Source: an uncultured Bacteroidales bacterium (GTDB lineage Bacteria; Bacteroidota; Bacteroidia; Bacteroidales; Bacteroidaceae). From it: DNA of 55,454 nucleotides. A model generated the notes under the pieces. It made no database searches and was not told the origin of the DNA. It was given only the letters and a program-made list of their open reading frames with translations. Both the position numbers and the translations under genes were made by a program. The stretch lies in contig CASFRV010000013.1 of assembly GCA_949297215.1 (NCBI GenBank), positions 1-55,454 of the forward strand, read 5' to 3'. Position 1 is the stretch's first letter, and every line of letters begins with the position of its first letter. Below are positions 42,698 through 50,938 of this stretch, piece by piece.

Positions 42698-43798
42698 TTA
42701 GTAGTCAAAATCAATGTCCACGTTGGCTTGCCAGTCGCCGTCCACATAGAGCCAGCTGTCGCCCGGCTCTCCGTCGAGGTCTTCGGGCTTGTCGATGTCC
42801 TTGTTCTTGCGGCCGATGCTGTAATAGGCGTTGGCGCGCAGGGCGTATTGGCGTGTGCCGTCGGGCAGGAGGGCGTTTTTGCGGCCATACTCCGTGCCGT
42901 CGGCCTTGTACATGACGATTTGCAGCGTGGTTGCCTCGTCGCCCGCGCCTTCGGCCGGTGCAGGGGCTTCGAGAGGCAGCACGTAGGCGCCCAGGAGGAG
43001 CGAGCCCGGCTCTTTCGTATAGGTGGTGCCGTCGTCGAGCGTCACGCTTTCGGCCTTCAGGTCGTCGTCGGTCCAGCCCTCGAAGCGCAGCAGCACCTGC
43101 GAGCCCGCGAGCGAGCCTGTGGCGTAGGTGTTGGTGGCGGCCAGCGGCATCGCGTTGTGCTGGTTCGTTCCGTCGGGGAGCACCACGTCGATGCGCGTCA
43201 CCTCTTTGGGGATGTGGTTGAAGTAGGCCAGCACGCCCGCCACGCGGCGTCGCAGCTCGACGACGGCTTCGTTGTGGAGCCGCGCGCCCAGCAGGGCCTC
43301 GGTCTGCCCGGTGAAAAACTCGGCGTGTGCCATGTCCGCTTGCGTGCCTTGCAGCACCATCTGCGCCTCGGCGAGCGTGGCGGGCGTGGCGAGCCGATAG
43401 GCCGATGCCGACACGTCGTCGAGCCCCACGGCCACGACGGTGTAGGGCTGTTCCGCCTCGCTATCGGCCCGTGGGGGGATGTACGATTGCAGCGTGTAGA
43501 CAGCCGTGTCGCCCCGCGTGGGCAGGGCCGCCCAACGGGCGATGGTTTCGTCGGCCACGCAGGGTGCCGCGCCGTCCGTCCCGTCGAACACGAGGATGCG
43601 CGCCGACGTGACGTGGTGCATCGGGTCGTCCGAGACGAGCGAGGAGCGCATGGCGGGGCCGCCCGTGTGCTGCGTCACGAACTTCACCGTGAGCTGCGTG
43701 CCGTCGCCGGCCACGGGGCCCGCCACCTCCTGCTCGTTGCCGCAGGCCGAAGCCAGCAGCGCCAAGAGCGCCAGGGCGCATATGGATAAGCGTTTCAT
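42698..43798 (-). CDS. Minor fimbrillin, paralogue of the major subunit
   Basis: The start at 43798-43796 gives MKRLSICALALLALLASACG; lipobox ASAC, C19. It shares clear blocks with the major fimbrillin upstream: RRRVAGVLAYFNHIPKEV against NRRVAGFLAYFKNIPTKV, and ANAYYSIGRKNK against VNHFYSIGHKTS. The C-terminal strand (SWLYVDGDWQANVDIDFDY) stands where the major subunit has its presumed polymerisation strand. 366 residues. The residues after C19 (GNEQE) are less acidic than in the other subunits. Likely a minor or tip-proximal fimbrial subunit. A terminator and an AT-rich motif separate it from the major subunit gene. Confidence 0.78.
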   Translation of the reverse strand: MKRLSICALALLALLASACGNEQEVAGPVAGDGTQLTVKFVTQHTGGPAMRSSLVSDDPMHHVTSARILVFDGTDGAAPCVADETIARWAALPTRGDTAVYTLQSYIPPRADSEAEQPYTVVAVGLDDVSASAYRLATPATLAEAQMVLQGTQADMAHAEFFTGQTEALLGARLHNEAVVELRRRVAGVLAYFNHIPKEVTRIDVVLPDGTNQHNAMPLAATNTYATGSLAGSQVLLRFEGWTDDDLKAESVTLDDGTTYTKEPGSLLLGAYVLPLEAPAPAEGAGDEATTLQIVMYKADGTEYGRKNALLPDGTRQYALRANAYYSIGRKNKDIDKPEDLDGEPGDSWLYVDGDWQANVDIDFDY

Positions 43799-43800
43799 GT

Positions 43801-43820
43801 CAGTATATATATAATGGTGT
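43801..43820 (-). repeat. AT-rich recurring motif before the minor fimbrillin gene
   Basis: The minus strand reads ACACCATTATATATATACTG, ending 2 bases before the ATG. Confidence 0.55.
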
Positions 43821-44185
43821 ACTTGATCTTTCGAATGGATGGTTTCCGATGGGCGCATGGTCCACCGCGGACAGCCTTTCCGTGCGTGCGGGAGCGCCCT
43901 GTCTGTCCCCGGCCGGCGGGCGAGGCGTCGCGTAGCGTCTGCTGCGCCTGCCGGGATGGTTGCGGTCTGTTGTTTTCAGCGGCCTTCGCCTTGGCCGTTA
44001 TGGGTTTGCCGCCGTCGGGCGGCAGGTTTTCATCGTTTCGGTGGCAGGCAGCGCCGTGGCGGCCTGTCGGTTTGTTGTCGATTGCGTCTGTTTTTGAAAG
44101 AAACACCCCGGGCGGGCCATCGCCCGGCCCGGGGTGTAGTGTTGCCCCTGCCCTTCCGGGAAGGACATGTGAGAGGGTGTGTGCG
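43821..44185. other. Spacer between major and minor fimbrillin genes
   Basis: Together with the motif at 43801 this is the only long gap (387 bases) inside the fimbrial operon. It holds the terminator at 44094-44137. The remaining 270 bases show no gene; no -33/-7 promoter pair is evident for the downstream genes, so read-through or an unseen promoter must drive them. Confidence 0.5.
44094..44137 (-). terminator. Terminator after the major fimbrillin gene
   Basis: ACACCCCGGGC (44103-44113) pairs with GCCCGGGGTGT (44127-44137); the minus strand continues TTCTTTC. A second short palindrome CTTCCCGGAAG lies closer to the stop. It may lower expression of the downstream subunit genes. Confidence 0.75.
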
Positions 44186-45373
44186 TTAGTCGACGACCAT
44201 GTCGTAAACCACGTCCCATGCGTCGCTCAGGCTCAGGGTGATTTCGTCCTCGTTGCCCAGGTCTACGGGTTTATCGGGATCGGGGGTACCGGGATCGGGA
44301 CCTTCCGTGCCAGAGGACGACGTCTTATGGCCGATGCTATAGAAGTGGTTGACGCAGATGTCGTAGCTTGTTTCATACGACGTCGGCATCTTCACCGTGT
44401 ACGTCTTCACTACCTCATCAGCGCCCGTGCCGGCAGCCATGAGTTCCACGCGCAGCGTGTTCTTACCCGACACCTTGCCGAACGGTACGATGAAGCCACC
44501 GTCGAGCACCGAGTTTTCTACCTTGTTAGCGTCCGTCGTGAACGTATAAGACTCGTCCGAGGGAGCGCCACCGTTCCAGTTCGTGGCATCAGACATCGCG
44601 AACTCGCAGAGTACGTTCTCCTCAGCGGGAGATTTAGCATCGAGGCCGTTCACCGTGGCGCTGCTGGCATTGGCAGTGTAGCTGGCAAGCGTACCGCCGA
44701 TGATGTCGTACTTCGTGGCCTTGTTGCTGGCTACGACGCGGACCGACTTCACCACATCGTCGCCCACTTTCGTGGGGATGTTCTTGAAATAGGCCAGGAA
44801 GCCGGCCACGCGACGGTTCATCGTCAGCGTCTTGCTGGGATCGGCCGTCACTTTGCCTTCGGCATCCACCGTGAGGTCGAGCTCACCGGCGAACACTTCT
44901 TCAATATCGCCCGTGCTCTGCGTGGCCGTCCAGTTGATAGTGGTAGAGGGAGTGCCTTCGTCGAACGATACGGCTGTGCTCGTGTTGTTATAGCCGCGGG
45001 CAACGAGCTTGTAGCTGCCCTGTGCAAGGTGCTTGAGGGTGACGTTGGCCGTCTTGGTACCCTGCGACCACGTTACGTCCTGCTCGTAGATGGTCTGGCC
45101 GTTCTCCGTTTCACTGACGAGGGAGTAGTTGCCATCGGCGAGGCGATAGAGCTTCACCACCACCTTGTCTACGTTGTTAGCAGCCTCGGAAGAGGTGACG
45201 GGGCGGGCTTCGCGCGAAGCCATGCCGCTACCGCCGGGGTTGAGGGCGAGCGTGATGACGTTGTCGCCGCTACCGATGGACATACCTGCCTGCAGGTCGT
45301 CGTCGCTGCTGCACGAAGCCACCGTAAAGAGGCTCATGGCAGCCAAACCAAGGACTAAAAAGTTCTTTTTCAT
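44186..45373 (-). CDS. Major fimbrillin (FimA/Mfa1-like) lipoprotein
   Basis: The start at 45373-45371 gives MKKNFLVLGLAAMSLFTVAS; lipidated C21, then SSDDDLQ. In this family the lipoprotein precursor reaches the surface, a protease removes the N-terminal strand, and subunits polymerise through a C-terminal donor strand. Family features: DKVVVKLYRLADGNYSLVSE, NRRVAGFLAYFKNIPTKV and YDICVNHFYSIGHK, then a Gly/Pro/Asp linker and a last strand ITLSLSDAWDVVYDMVVD. The gene is visibly less GC-rich than its neighbours and uses more A/T-ending codons, which fits very high expression. A terminator follows. It is the best candidate for the shaft subunit. Confidence 0.83.
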   Translation of the reverse strand: MKKNFLVLGLAAMSLFTVASCSSDDDLQAGMSIGSGDNVITLALNPGGSGMASREARPVTSSEAANNVDKVVVKLYRLADGNYSLVSETENGQTIYEQDVTWSQGTKTANVTLKHLAQGSYKLVARGYNNTSTAVSFDEGTPSTTINWTATQSTGDIEEVFAGELDLTVDAEGKVTADPSKTLTMNRRVAGFLAYFKNIPTKVGDDVVKSVRVVASNKATKYDIIGGTLASYTANASSATVNGLDAKSPAEENVLCEFAMSDATNWNGGAPSDESYTFTTDANKVENSVLDGGFIVPFGKVSGKNTLRVELMAAGTGADEVVKTYTVKMPTSYETSYDICVNHFYSIGHKTSSSGTEGPDPGTPDPDKPVDLGNEDEITLSLSDAWDVVYDMVVD

Positions 45374-45457
45374 TGTTGGTTGGTTTTGGTTGATAAATTG
45401 AGTTGATTTTAAAAAAGGTGCTTGATGTTGTTGGCTCCGCAACTGGCGCGCCGCCGC

Positions 45458-46363
45458 TCAGTCGACGATGAGGTCGTTCACGCGGTTCCAGGTGTCGTCC
45501 ACGAGGACGTACACCTCGAAGTCGCCTCCGGTGTAGACGTAGCGCACGACGGATATTTCGTTGCGGCGCAGGTCGATGCTTGTGGCGGGCGGGCACAGGA
45601 CGGGCGCGGTGCGCTCGGGCGAGTCGTAGTAGCTGACGGTGAGCGTGGCGGGCCGGGCGTCGAACGAGGGGGCTGCCCACGTGTCGGTGACCACGCGCGG
45701 GGCGGGCTGCCACGCCTCCTGCACGCTCAGGGCCGTCGTGCCGCTGTATGCCAGGGCGCTCGTGACGCCGGCGGCCACCCCGTCGACGCGGCGCTCCGAC
45801 CGGCACACGTCCTCGGGCAGGCCGACGCTCTCGACCAGGAGCTTGCCCTTGACGCGGCGCAGGCCCACGGCGAAGCGGGCGTGCGTGGCGTCGTAGTGCA
45901 TGAGCGCCTCGGCCTGGTAGACGTCGTAGCCCTCGGTGCCGCCGTGGTGGAGGGCATAGGCCCCGAAGGTGCCTGCGGCCTCGATGCCCTGCTCGTCGGC
46001 CATGCCGCCCCACGCGGTGATGCGGTAGGTGCCAAAGGGCAGGTCGGCCGGCAGCTCGACAGCGGGCACCGCCTCGTCGGCGGCGGGGCGCCACAGGTGC
46101 TGCTCGGCCACGACGCGGCCCGTGGCTTCGTCGGTGATGCGGTAGGAGAGCGTGGCGACGTAGGCCGCAAAGGGCTGGCTCTCGTCCACGCGGCGGTCCA
46201 GGCCGATGGCCTCCACGTCGTCGATGTTGGCATAGTTCTTATCGACCACTTCAAACTCGACGCGCAGGGGCGGACAGGGGGGCACGTCGTCGCGTATGCA
46301 CGCCGAGAAGAGCAGGCCGGCGGCCGTGAGCAGCAGGGGAAGTATGGGGTTGCGTTCAGTCAT
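45458..46363 (-). CDS. FimB/Mfa2-family fimbrial anchor lipoprotein
   Basis: The start at 46363-46361 gives MTERNPILPLLLTAAGLLFS; lipobox FSAC, C22, then IRDDVPPCPPLRVEFEVVD. The lipid cysteine followed by CPxL and a beta strand is a hallmark of FimB/Mfa2 proteins, which stay lipid-anchored in the outer membrane and end fimbrial growth. 301 residues is usual for the family. The C-terminal FEVYVLVDDTWNRVNDLIVD resembles that of the major subunit. The start overlaps the end of the DUF3868-like gene by 8 bp, so translation is probably coupled; the major subunit gene follows after 84 bp. Confidence 0.83.
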   Translation of the reverse strand: MTERNPILPLLLTAAGLLFSACIRDDVPPCPPLRVEFEVVDKNYANIDDVEAIGLDRRVDESQPFAAYVATLSYRITDEATGRVVAEQHLWRPAADEAVPAVELPADLPFGTYRITAWGGMADEQGIEAAGTFGAYALHHGGTEGYDVYQAEALMHYDATHARFAVGLRRVKGKLLVESVGLPEDVCRSERRVDGVAAGVTSALAYSGTTALSVQEAWQPAPRVVTDTWAAPSFDARPATLTVSYYDSPERTAPVLCPPATSIDLRRNEISVVRYVYTGGDFEVYVLVDDTWNRVNDLIVD

Positions 46364-48176
46364 TGTGGGTCGTGGTTTCGTTCTTTTCTTCGGGGAAGAG
46401 GGCCGTCCAGCGCGCGTCGGCACGATAGGGCATGAAGTCGGTCTCGATGCGTGCGCGGCATGCCAGGGCGGCGTCGGCTGCGGCCCTGCCCAGATGGGTA
46501 AAGAGCTCGTCGGCCCGACCCAGGCGGGCGGCCACGAGGGCGCGCACATACTCGTCGCGGGGGCTCTCGTCGGTGCGGCGGCTCATGACGGCTGCGGCCT
46601 CGTCGGTGCGGCCGGTGCTGAGGGCCACGATGGCGGTGTTGAGGTCGGCGTCGTAGGGGCGCAGCAGCTCCCACGCCTCGGCCAGGCGGCGCTGCTTGGC
46701 GCGCACCAGGCCCAGGTTGTAGCGGGCCTGCGGCAGCGTGTCGGCGGCAGCTGTGAGCAGCTCGACGGCGCGTTCGTAGTTGTCCTTGTATATATAGGTG
46801 GCGGCAAGGGTGTTGAGGGCTTCGGGGGTGTGGCTCTCCATCGATGCCAGCACGCGCTCAGCCTCGTCGGCAGCTCCGCGGCGCAGCAGCAGGACGGCCA
46901 GGTTGTTGGCCGCCACGGCCGACTGCGGGAAGTAGTGGAGGATGGTGCGGTACACCTGTTCCTTCTCAGCAGGGTCGGTCTTGAGGGTGGAGACGCGCAG
47001 AAGCTCCTCTTCGTTGAAGGCGTCGGGGCGCTTGTCGTACATGGCGAGCAGCTCGGCGTCGGTGGTGAAGCTGCGTATGCGGTAGGCATAGACATACTCC
47101 ACGTTGCGGTCTTTCTGCAAGTAGCGGTCGGCGATGCGCCGCCAGCAGGGCAGGCGGCGTATGTGGCGCTCCTGCACGTCGTCGTTGGCGTCGGCATAGC
47201 GCGTCAGGACGTCGCGCACGGCAGCCGAGTCGGCATCGCCGGCTGCGGCCATGGCGCTCACCACGGGCTCCCAACCCTCGGGGCGCGAGTCGATGGCAAA
47301 GGCCGCGCGCTGGCGGGGCGTGAGGTGGAGCTGCTCTTGCAGCCAGGCGGCGGCCGAGCGGGCGCGGTTGCGCGCCAGGGGCGTGTTGAACGAGAGGGGG
47401 CCGTCGGCCGAGGCCAGACCGTAGATGCTCACCGAGGTGAGCTCGGCCAGCGTGTCGTCGACGATGGGGCGCAGCGTGGCGAGCATCGAGTCGAGCTCGG
47501 CGCGGTTGCGGCCCATCGAGGGGCGTATGTCGTAGCGGTTGATGACAAACTGCAAGCGGGCCACGCCGCGCCCCTCGCGCACCTTGGGACGGACGACAAA
47601 CTCGGGCTCGATCCAGTTGAGGCGGAGCTCCTTTTTCTCCTCGATGAGCGAGACGGGGTCGTTGACGACGGCCATGAGCACCGAGCCCTCGCCCTCGCAC
47701 GTGCCACAGCCGTCGACGGTGAGGTGGCCGGTGAGGCGGGCACCGTGGTGCTCGCCGCGGGGCAGCACGAGGGTGTCGGTGTAGTGGAGCACGTAGTCGG
47801 CCCCGTCGCGCCGGGCCGTCTCGACGCGGCCGGTGTAGGGGTCGGACGTGCCATCGAGCGCGGCGCTGCGGCGCAGCTTCTTGGCATAGACGGTGCCGTC
47901 GACGGCCACAGGGTCGTACTGCCAGAGGGGTCCCGTGCTGTCGGAGAGCTGGGGCAGCAGCAGCAGCCGCGAGCGGCGCGACAGCACGCTGCGCGGCACG
48001 CGCAGACGCACGTCGACGACGGCGCGGTTCAAGCTGTCGGGGCTCACGACGGCCACCCGGGGCTCCACGCTCACCGTGGCGCGGCGCGTGGAGCACGACG
48101 AGGCGCCCATGCCAAGGAGGGCGGCTGCGGCAGCAGCCAGGGGGAGATATGGCGATAAAAGCTTCTTGTTCTTCAT
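46356..48176 (-). CDS. DUF3868/OmpA-like TPR lipoprotein of the fimbrial cluster
   Basis: 606 residues with lipobox SSC (C28). Residues about 30-115 match the DUF3868 pattern (VDVRLRVPRSVLSRRSRLLL, PLWQYDPVAVDGTVYAKKLR). Residues about 205-290 are OmpA-like (LQFVINRYDIRPSMGRNRAE, SVSIYGLASADGPLSFNTPL, LARNRARSAAAWLQEQ), which suggests peptidoglycan contact. The C-terminal half (about 385-590) is TPR-like helices (AVAANNLAVLLLRRGAADEA, ALNTLAATYIYKDNYERAVE). DUF3868 and DUF3575 proteins often accompany FimB/Mfa2 clusters in Bacteroidales; their exact role is not known to me. It is 25 bp after the DUF3575 gene. Confidence 0.78.
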   Translation of the reverse strand: MKNKKLLSPYLPLAAAAAALLGMGASSCSTRRATVSVEPRVAVVSPDSLNRAVVDVRLRVPRSVLSRRSRLLLLPQLSDSTGPLWQYDPVAVDGTVYAKKLRRSAALDGTSDPYTGRVETARRDGADYVLHYTDTLVLPRGEHHGARLTGHLTVDGCGTCEGEGSVLMAVVNDPVSLIEEKKELRLNWIEPEFVVRPKVREGRGVARLQFVINRYDIRPSMGRNRAELDSMLATLRPIVDDTLAELTSVSIYGLASADGPLSFNTPLARNRARSAAAWLQEQLHLTPRQRAAFAIDSRPEGWEPVVSAMAAAGDADSAAVRDVLTRYADANDDVQERHIRRLPCWRRIADRYLQKDRNVEYVYAYRIRSFTTDAELLAMYDKRPDAFNEEELLRVSTLKTDPAEKEQVYRTILHYFPQSAVAANNLAVLLLRRGAADEAERVLASMESHTPEALNTLAATYIYKDNYERAVELLTAAADTLPQARYNLGLVRAKQRRLAEAWELLRPYDADLNTAIVALSTGRTDEAAAVMSRRTDESPRDEYVRALVAARLGRADELFTHLGRAAADAALACRARIETDFMPYRADARWTALFPEEKNETTTHND

Positions 48177-48201
48177 CTTGACGGGGAAGGATTGGGAGGG
48201 G

Positions 48202-48762
48202 TTAGAACAGATAGGTGAACGTGAGGCCCAGGCGCGTCAGGCCGAAATAGTCCTTACGCCGCGGGGTGGAACATTTCTCGCAGACGGCGCGTTCCGACTC
48301 GTCGTACCACAGACGGGCGTAGCCCGCGCCCACCTCGACGCCCATGTTCCAATGGGGCGAGATGATCCAGTCGTAGCCGTAGCTGATGCCCCCGCCGGCC
48401 AGGTAGCCGTCGTAGCGCTTGTCGTCGAAGCCGCCGAAATATTGCGCGGCGTGCAGGTGCAGGCCCACGTAGTGGCCCTCGAAGCGCTCGCAGAACCAGT
48501 ATTTCACCTCGGGCTGCGCCAGCCAGAAGCGCATCTTCTTGTCGTCCTTGAAGGTCCAGGGGTTGTAGGCGGCCGAGAGGTCCACCGTCCAGCGCGGCGC
48601 CAGCCCTATCTCGACACCCACGTTGGGCGTTGTGGTCAGCCAGTAGAGGGCGTTGGTGCGCAGCCCCACGATCTGAGCCGCAGCCCGGGGTGCCCAGGCT
48701 GCCAGCAGGCAAAACAGCGCCCCCGCAAGGGCGCGGCCGATGTATATGTCTTTGATTTTCAT
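48202..48762 (-). CDS. DUF3575 outer-membrane beta-barrel protein
   Basis: The start at 48762-48760 gives MKIKDIYIGRALAGALFCLL; signal peptide ends at RAAA|Q30. The 156-residue mature part looks like an 8-strand barrel: LRTNALYWLTTTPNVGVEIG, WTVDLSAAYNPWTFKDDKKM, EVKYWFCERFEGHYVGLHLH, GISYGYDWIISPHWNMGVEV, ending LGLTFTYLF. These strands are the DUF3575 signature. A CEKCxTP pair sits in a probable extracellular loop (about 164-170). It opens the fimbrial structural operon, and a TACTTTTG box at 48791-48784 upstream may be its -7 element. Confidence 0.83.
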   Translation of the reverse strand: MKIKDIYIGRALAGALFCLLAAWAPRAAAQIVGLRTNALYWLTTTPNVGVEIGLAPRWTVDLSAAYNPWTFKDDKKMRFWLAQPEVKYWFCERFEGHYVGLHLHAAQYFGGFDDKRYDGYLAGGGISYGYDWIISPHWNMGVEVGAGYARLWYDESERAVCEKCSTPRRKDYFGLTRLGLTFTYLF

Positions 48763-48870
48763 TAATCTCTCTGATTTCTTGTGCAAAAGTACGGCCCGAA
48801 CGCCCAAGCGCTGTTATGAAAAAGTTGCAACAAATTATGATTTTCTATTAATCGGCGCAGGCCCCGCCGA

Positions 48871-48890
48871 CACACCTTATATATATATAC
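48871..48890 (+). repeat. AT-rich recurring motif between AraC and DUF3575 genes
   Basis: CACACCTTATATATATATAC on the plus strand, i.e. antisense to the fimbrial genes; it lies 24 bases past the AraC stop. Confidence 0.45.
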
Positions 48891-48913
48891 GCACGCGCGC
48901 GAGGCGCGGCCGC

Positions 48914-49780
48914 TCAGAACCCCTCGGCGCGCAGCTGCGTGGGCGTCTTGCCGAAGACGCGCTTGCAGAAGTTGGAAAAATAGGCGAGCGAGGAAAAACC
49001 GTTCTCGAAGCTGATTTCGTCGAAGCTGAGCGAGGTGGTCTTCAGCTGGCGCACGATGCGCTCGGCCTTGCGGTCGAGGAGCCACTGCCCGGCCGTTTCG
49101 TGAAACGTCTGCTTAAACTTGCGCTGGAACGTGGCGGTGCTCAGGTTCAGGCGCGCGGCCAGGGTGGCCACGTCGCAGTCGGCCCGGGCATAGGCTTCGA
49201 GCACCTGGCGGCGGAAGTCGTGGTCGATGCCGAGCAACGGGCGGAACAGGGCGGCCAGCTCCTCCTTGCTGTAATAGGCGCGGGCGAGCTGGAAAAACTC
49301 AATGCGCTTCAACTCATGATAGTGGACGCACGAAAGGCCGTCATCGAGACAATGCATCGTGAGGTCGAGAAACTCGCGCAGACGCGGACGGATGGGGAGC
49401 GTGAAATGGGGATCGACGGGCAGCGAGGCGCCCTGCGTGTCGCGCAGCAGGCTTTCGAGCGTGTAGATGTTGCACAGCTGCGGCGCACCCACAAAAGCCA
49501 TCGTCATGACGAGCGAGGGGGACGCCTGGTGGCCCGTGAAAAGCGTGCCGGGCTCCACAAGGAAAAACCGACCCGCGGGAACGGTAAACGGCCGGCCTGC
49601 GCCATAACGGATGAGCACCTCGCCATCGACGACGAAAACCATCAGCGAACGCTCAAGCCGCGCGCGCGCCGGAGGCGATTCGCGTTGCAGGTGATACACC
49701 TTGAACGTTGCCGTCGACTTTTCAGCGTAATGGTAACATGTTTTGTGCTCTTCCTGATAAAATAAGCGCATGACAAACAA
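48914..49780 (-). CDS. AraC-family regulator at the head of the fimbrial cluster
   Basis: 288 residues. The N-terminal half (about 20-150) looks like a cupin-type sensor (SLMVFVVDGEVLIRYGAGRP, VPAGRFFLVEPGTLFTGHQA). The C-terminal half has the AraC double HTH: VATLAARLNLSTATFQRKFK and FDEISFENGFSSLAYFSNFC, ending KRVFGKTPTQLRAEGF. It is on the same strand as, and 151 bp upstream of, the DUF3575 gene, so it is well placed to control the fimbrial operon; that is inference from position. The upstream TACTTTTG at 49855-49848 is a possible -7 box. Confidence 0.9.
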   Translation of the reverse strand: MFVMRLFYQEEHKTCYHYAEKSTATFKVYHLQRESPPARARLERSLMVFVVDGEVLIRYGAGRPFTVPAGRFFLVEPGTLFTGHQASPSLVMTMAFVGAPQLCNIYTLESLLRDTQGASLPVDPHFTLPIRPRLREFLDLTMHCLDDGLSCVHYHELKRIEFFQLARAYYSKEELAALFRPLLGIDHDFRRQVLEAYARADCDVATLAARLNLSTATFQRKFKQTFHETAGQWLLDRKAERIVRQLKTTSLSFDEISFENGFSSLAYFSNFCKRVFGKTPTQLRAEGF

Positions 49781-50109
49781 TCATCAGGTCCGTACAATAC
49801 ATTCTTAATTTCTCGTTTCGGCCGCAAGGCCTCCGCTGTCTTCATAGCAAAAGTAAGGGATTTCGTTGGAAAAATGAAGTTTTAAAATTACCCCCCCAGA
49901 TTTTACAATTTATTAACGCGGAATTTTCTATCTGATAAGCCCGCTTTGCAAAAAAGCATGCCCGGCACCACGCCGCCGGCCGCCGGCGACGGGGGCGCAG
50001 CGGGGGCAAGGGGGAAATCTGCCACGCAAAGACGCGGAGTATCGCGTATCTGCGCGGCGAGCATCCAGCCTCGCGGCCACCACCTCCCGCCGCATGGGAA
50101 ATCCGCCAC

Positions 50110-50222
50110 GTAGAGACGCGATTCATCGCGTCTCACCCGCTCGGGGCAAAGCCCCGCCACGACATTCTTCCCCGCCGCGGGGTCATCCGGGACGTGAGAG
50201 ACGCGATGAATCGCGTCTCTAC
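50110..50222 (+). repeat. Module A copy 3 (113 bp, intact)
   Basis: Both bounding palindromes are intact: GTAGAGACGCGATTCATCGC at the left, and its exact inverse ending CGCGTCTCTAC at the right. Inside are CTCGGGGCAAAGCCCCG-type and CCCCGCCGCGGGG short hairpins. Confidence 0.88.
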
Positions 50223-50282
50223 GCAGGCAAATTCCCATGCGGCAGAAGGTCCGCCGCGACGTAAGACACACCGCGAGGCCTG

Positions 50283-50583
50283 CGCCCCCATAGGGGGCGA
50301 ATTTTCTATAACCGCAGGTGAGCCAAAGGCGAACCTGCGGAAAGGAAGCATATAGATATGTGGACCCCATGGGGGTCCAACGTCGATTACCGCGGGTAGG
50401 CCGCAGGCACACCCGCGGAGCAGCGAGGCTGCCGAACGTCCAATGGTCACCACGGAGCAGCCCGCCGTCCGCACGACGTCGGCGTGAAGTTCGACCCCCA
50501 TGGGGTCGGAGTGGTGTGTGGGTCCTGTCCGCAGGTGGCTTCGCTCACCTGCGGTTATAGAAAGTGCGACCCCTATGGGGTCG
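50283..50583 (+). repeat. Module D copy 2 (301 bp, complete)
   Basis: CGCCCCCATAGGGGGCG starts and CGACCCCTATGGGGTCG ends it. Next inward, CTATAACCGCAGGTGAGC (left) and GCTCACCTGCGGTTATAG (right) are exact inverses, each starting a hairpin closed by AACCTGCGG or CCGCAGGTGG. Further inward are GGACCCCATGGGGGTCC and CGACCCCCATGGGGTCG. Confidence 0.85.
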
Positions 50584-50686
50584 ACAGCCTTGCTGCCGAC
50601 ACACCGTCGCCCCGCCCGCTGAAAACCGCCACCGCATGAAATCATCACACGCTCCCGCCACGGCGGCAGACACCGCATAGCACGGT

Positions 50687-50905
50687 CGGCCTCGAAGAGG
50701 CCAAGCTATTAGTAACCGCGGGTGGAGCGTAGCGGAACCCGCGGTATGCGCACACATACCCAAAAGAGCCTCGAAGAGGCGTCTATGCCACCTGCCAACA
50801 CCAGGCATAGCGACCTCTTCGAGGCCGACATCATCACCCGCCACCCACCTCGGGTTCAGCTGCGCTCCACCCGAGGTTACGCATAGCCCGGCCTCTTCGA
50901 GGCCG
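50687..50905 (+). repeat. Module C copy 3 (219 bp)
   Basis: Bounded by CGGCCTCGAAGAGGCC and CGGCCTCTTCGAGGCCG; left hairpin CCGCGGGT...ACCCGCGG with loop GGAGCGTAGCGGA, right hairpin CCTCGGGT...ACCCGAGG. This copy is inserted between modules D and B, where R3 has none. Confidence 0.88.
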
Positions 50906-50938
50906 TCATGCCTCGCTGCCTTCCCCCTCCCGCCGCCT

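Noticed and set aside
43821-44185. Invertible promoter for phase variation of the fimbrial genes
   Set aside because: I looked for a pair of inverted repeats flanking a promoter before 45373 and in this gap, and found only the terminator hairpin and no adjacent recombinase gene.
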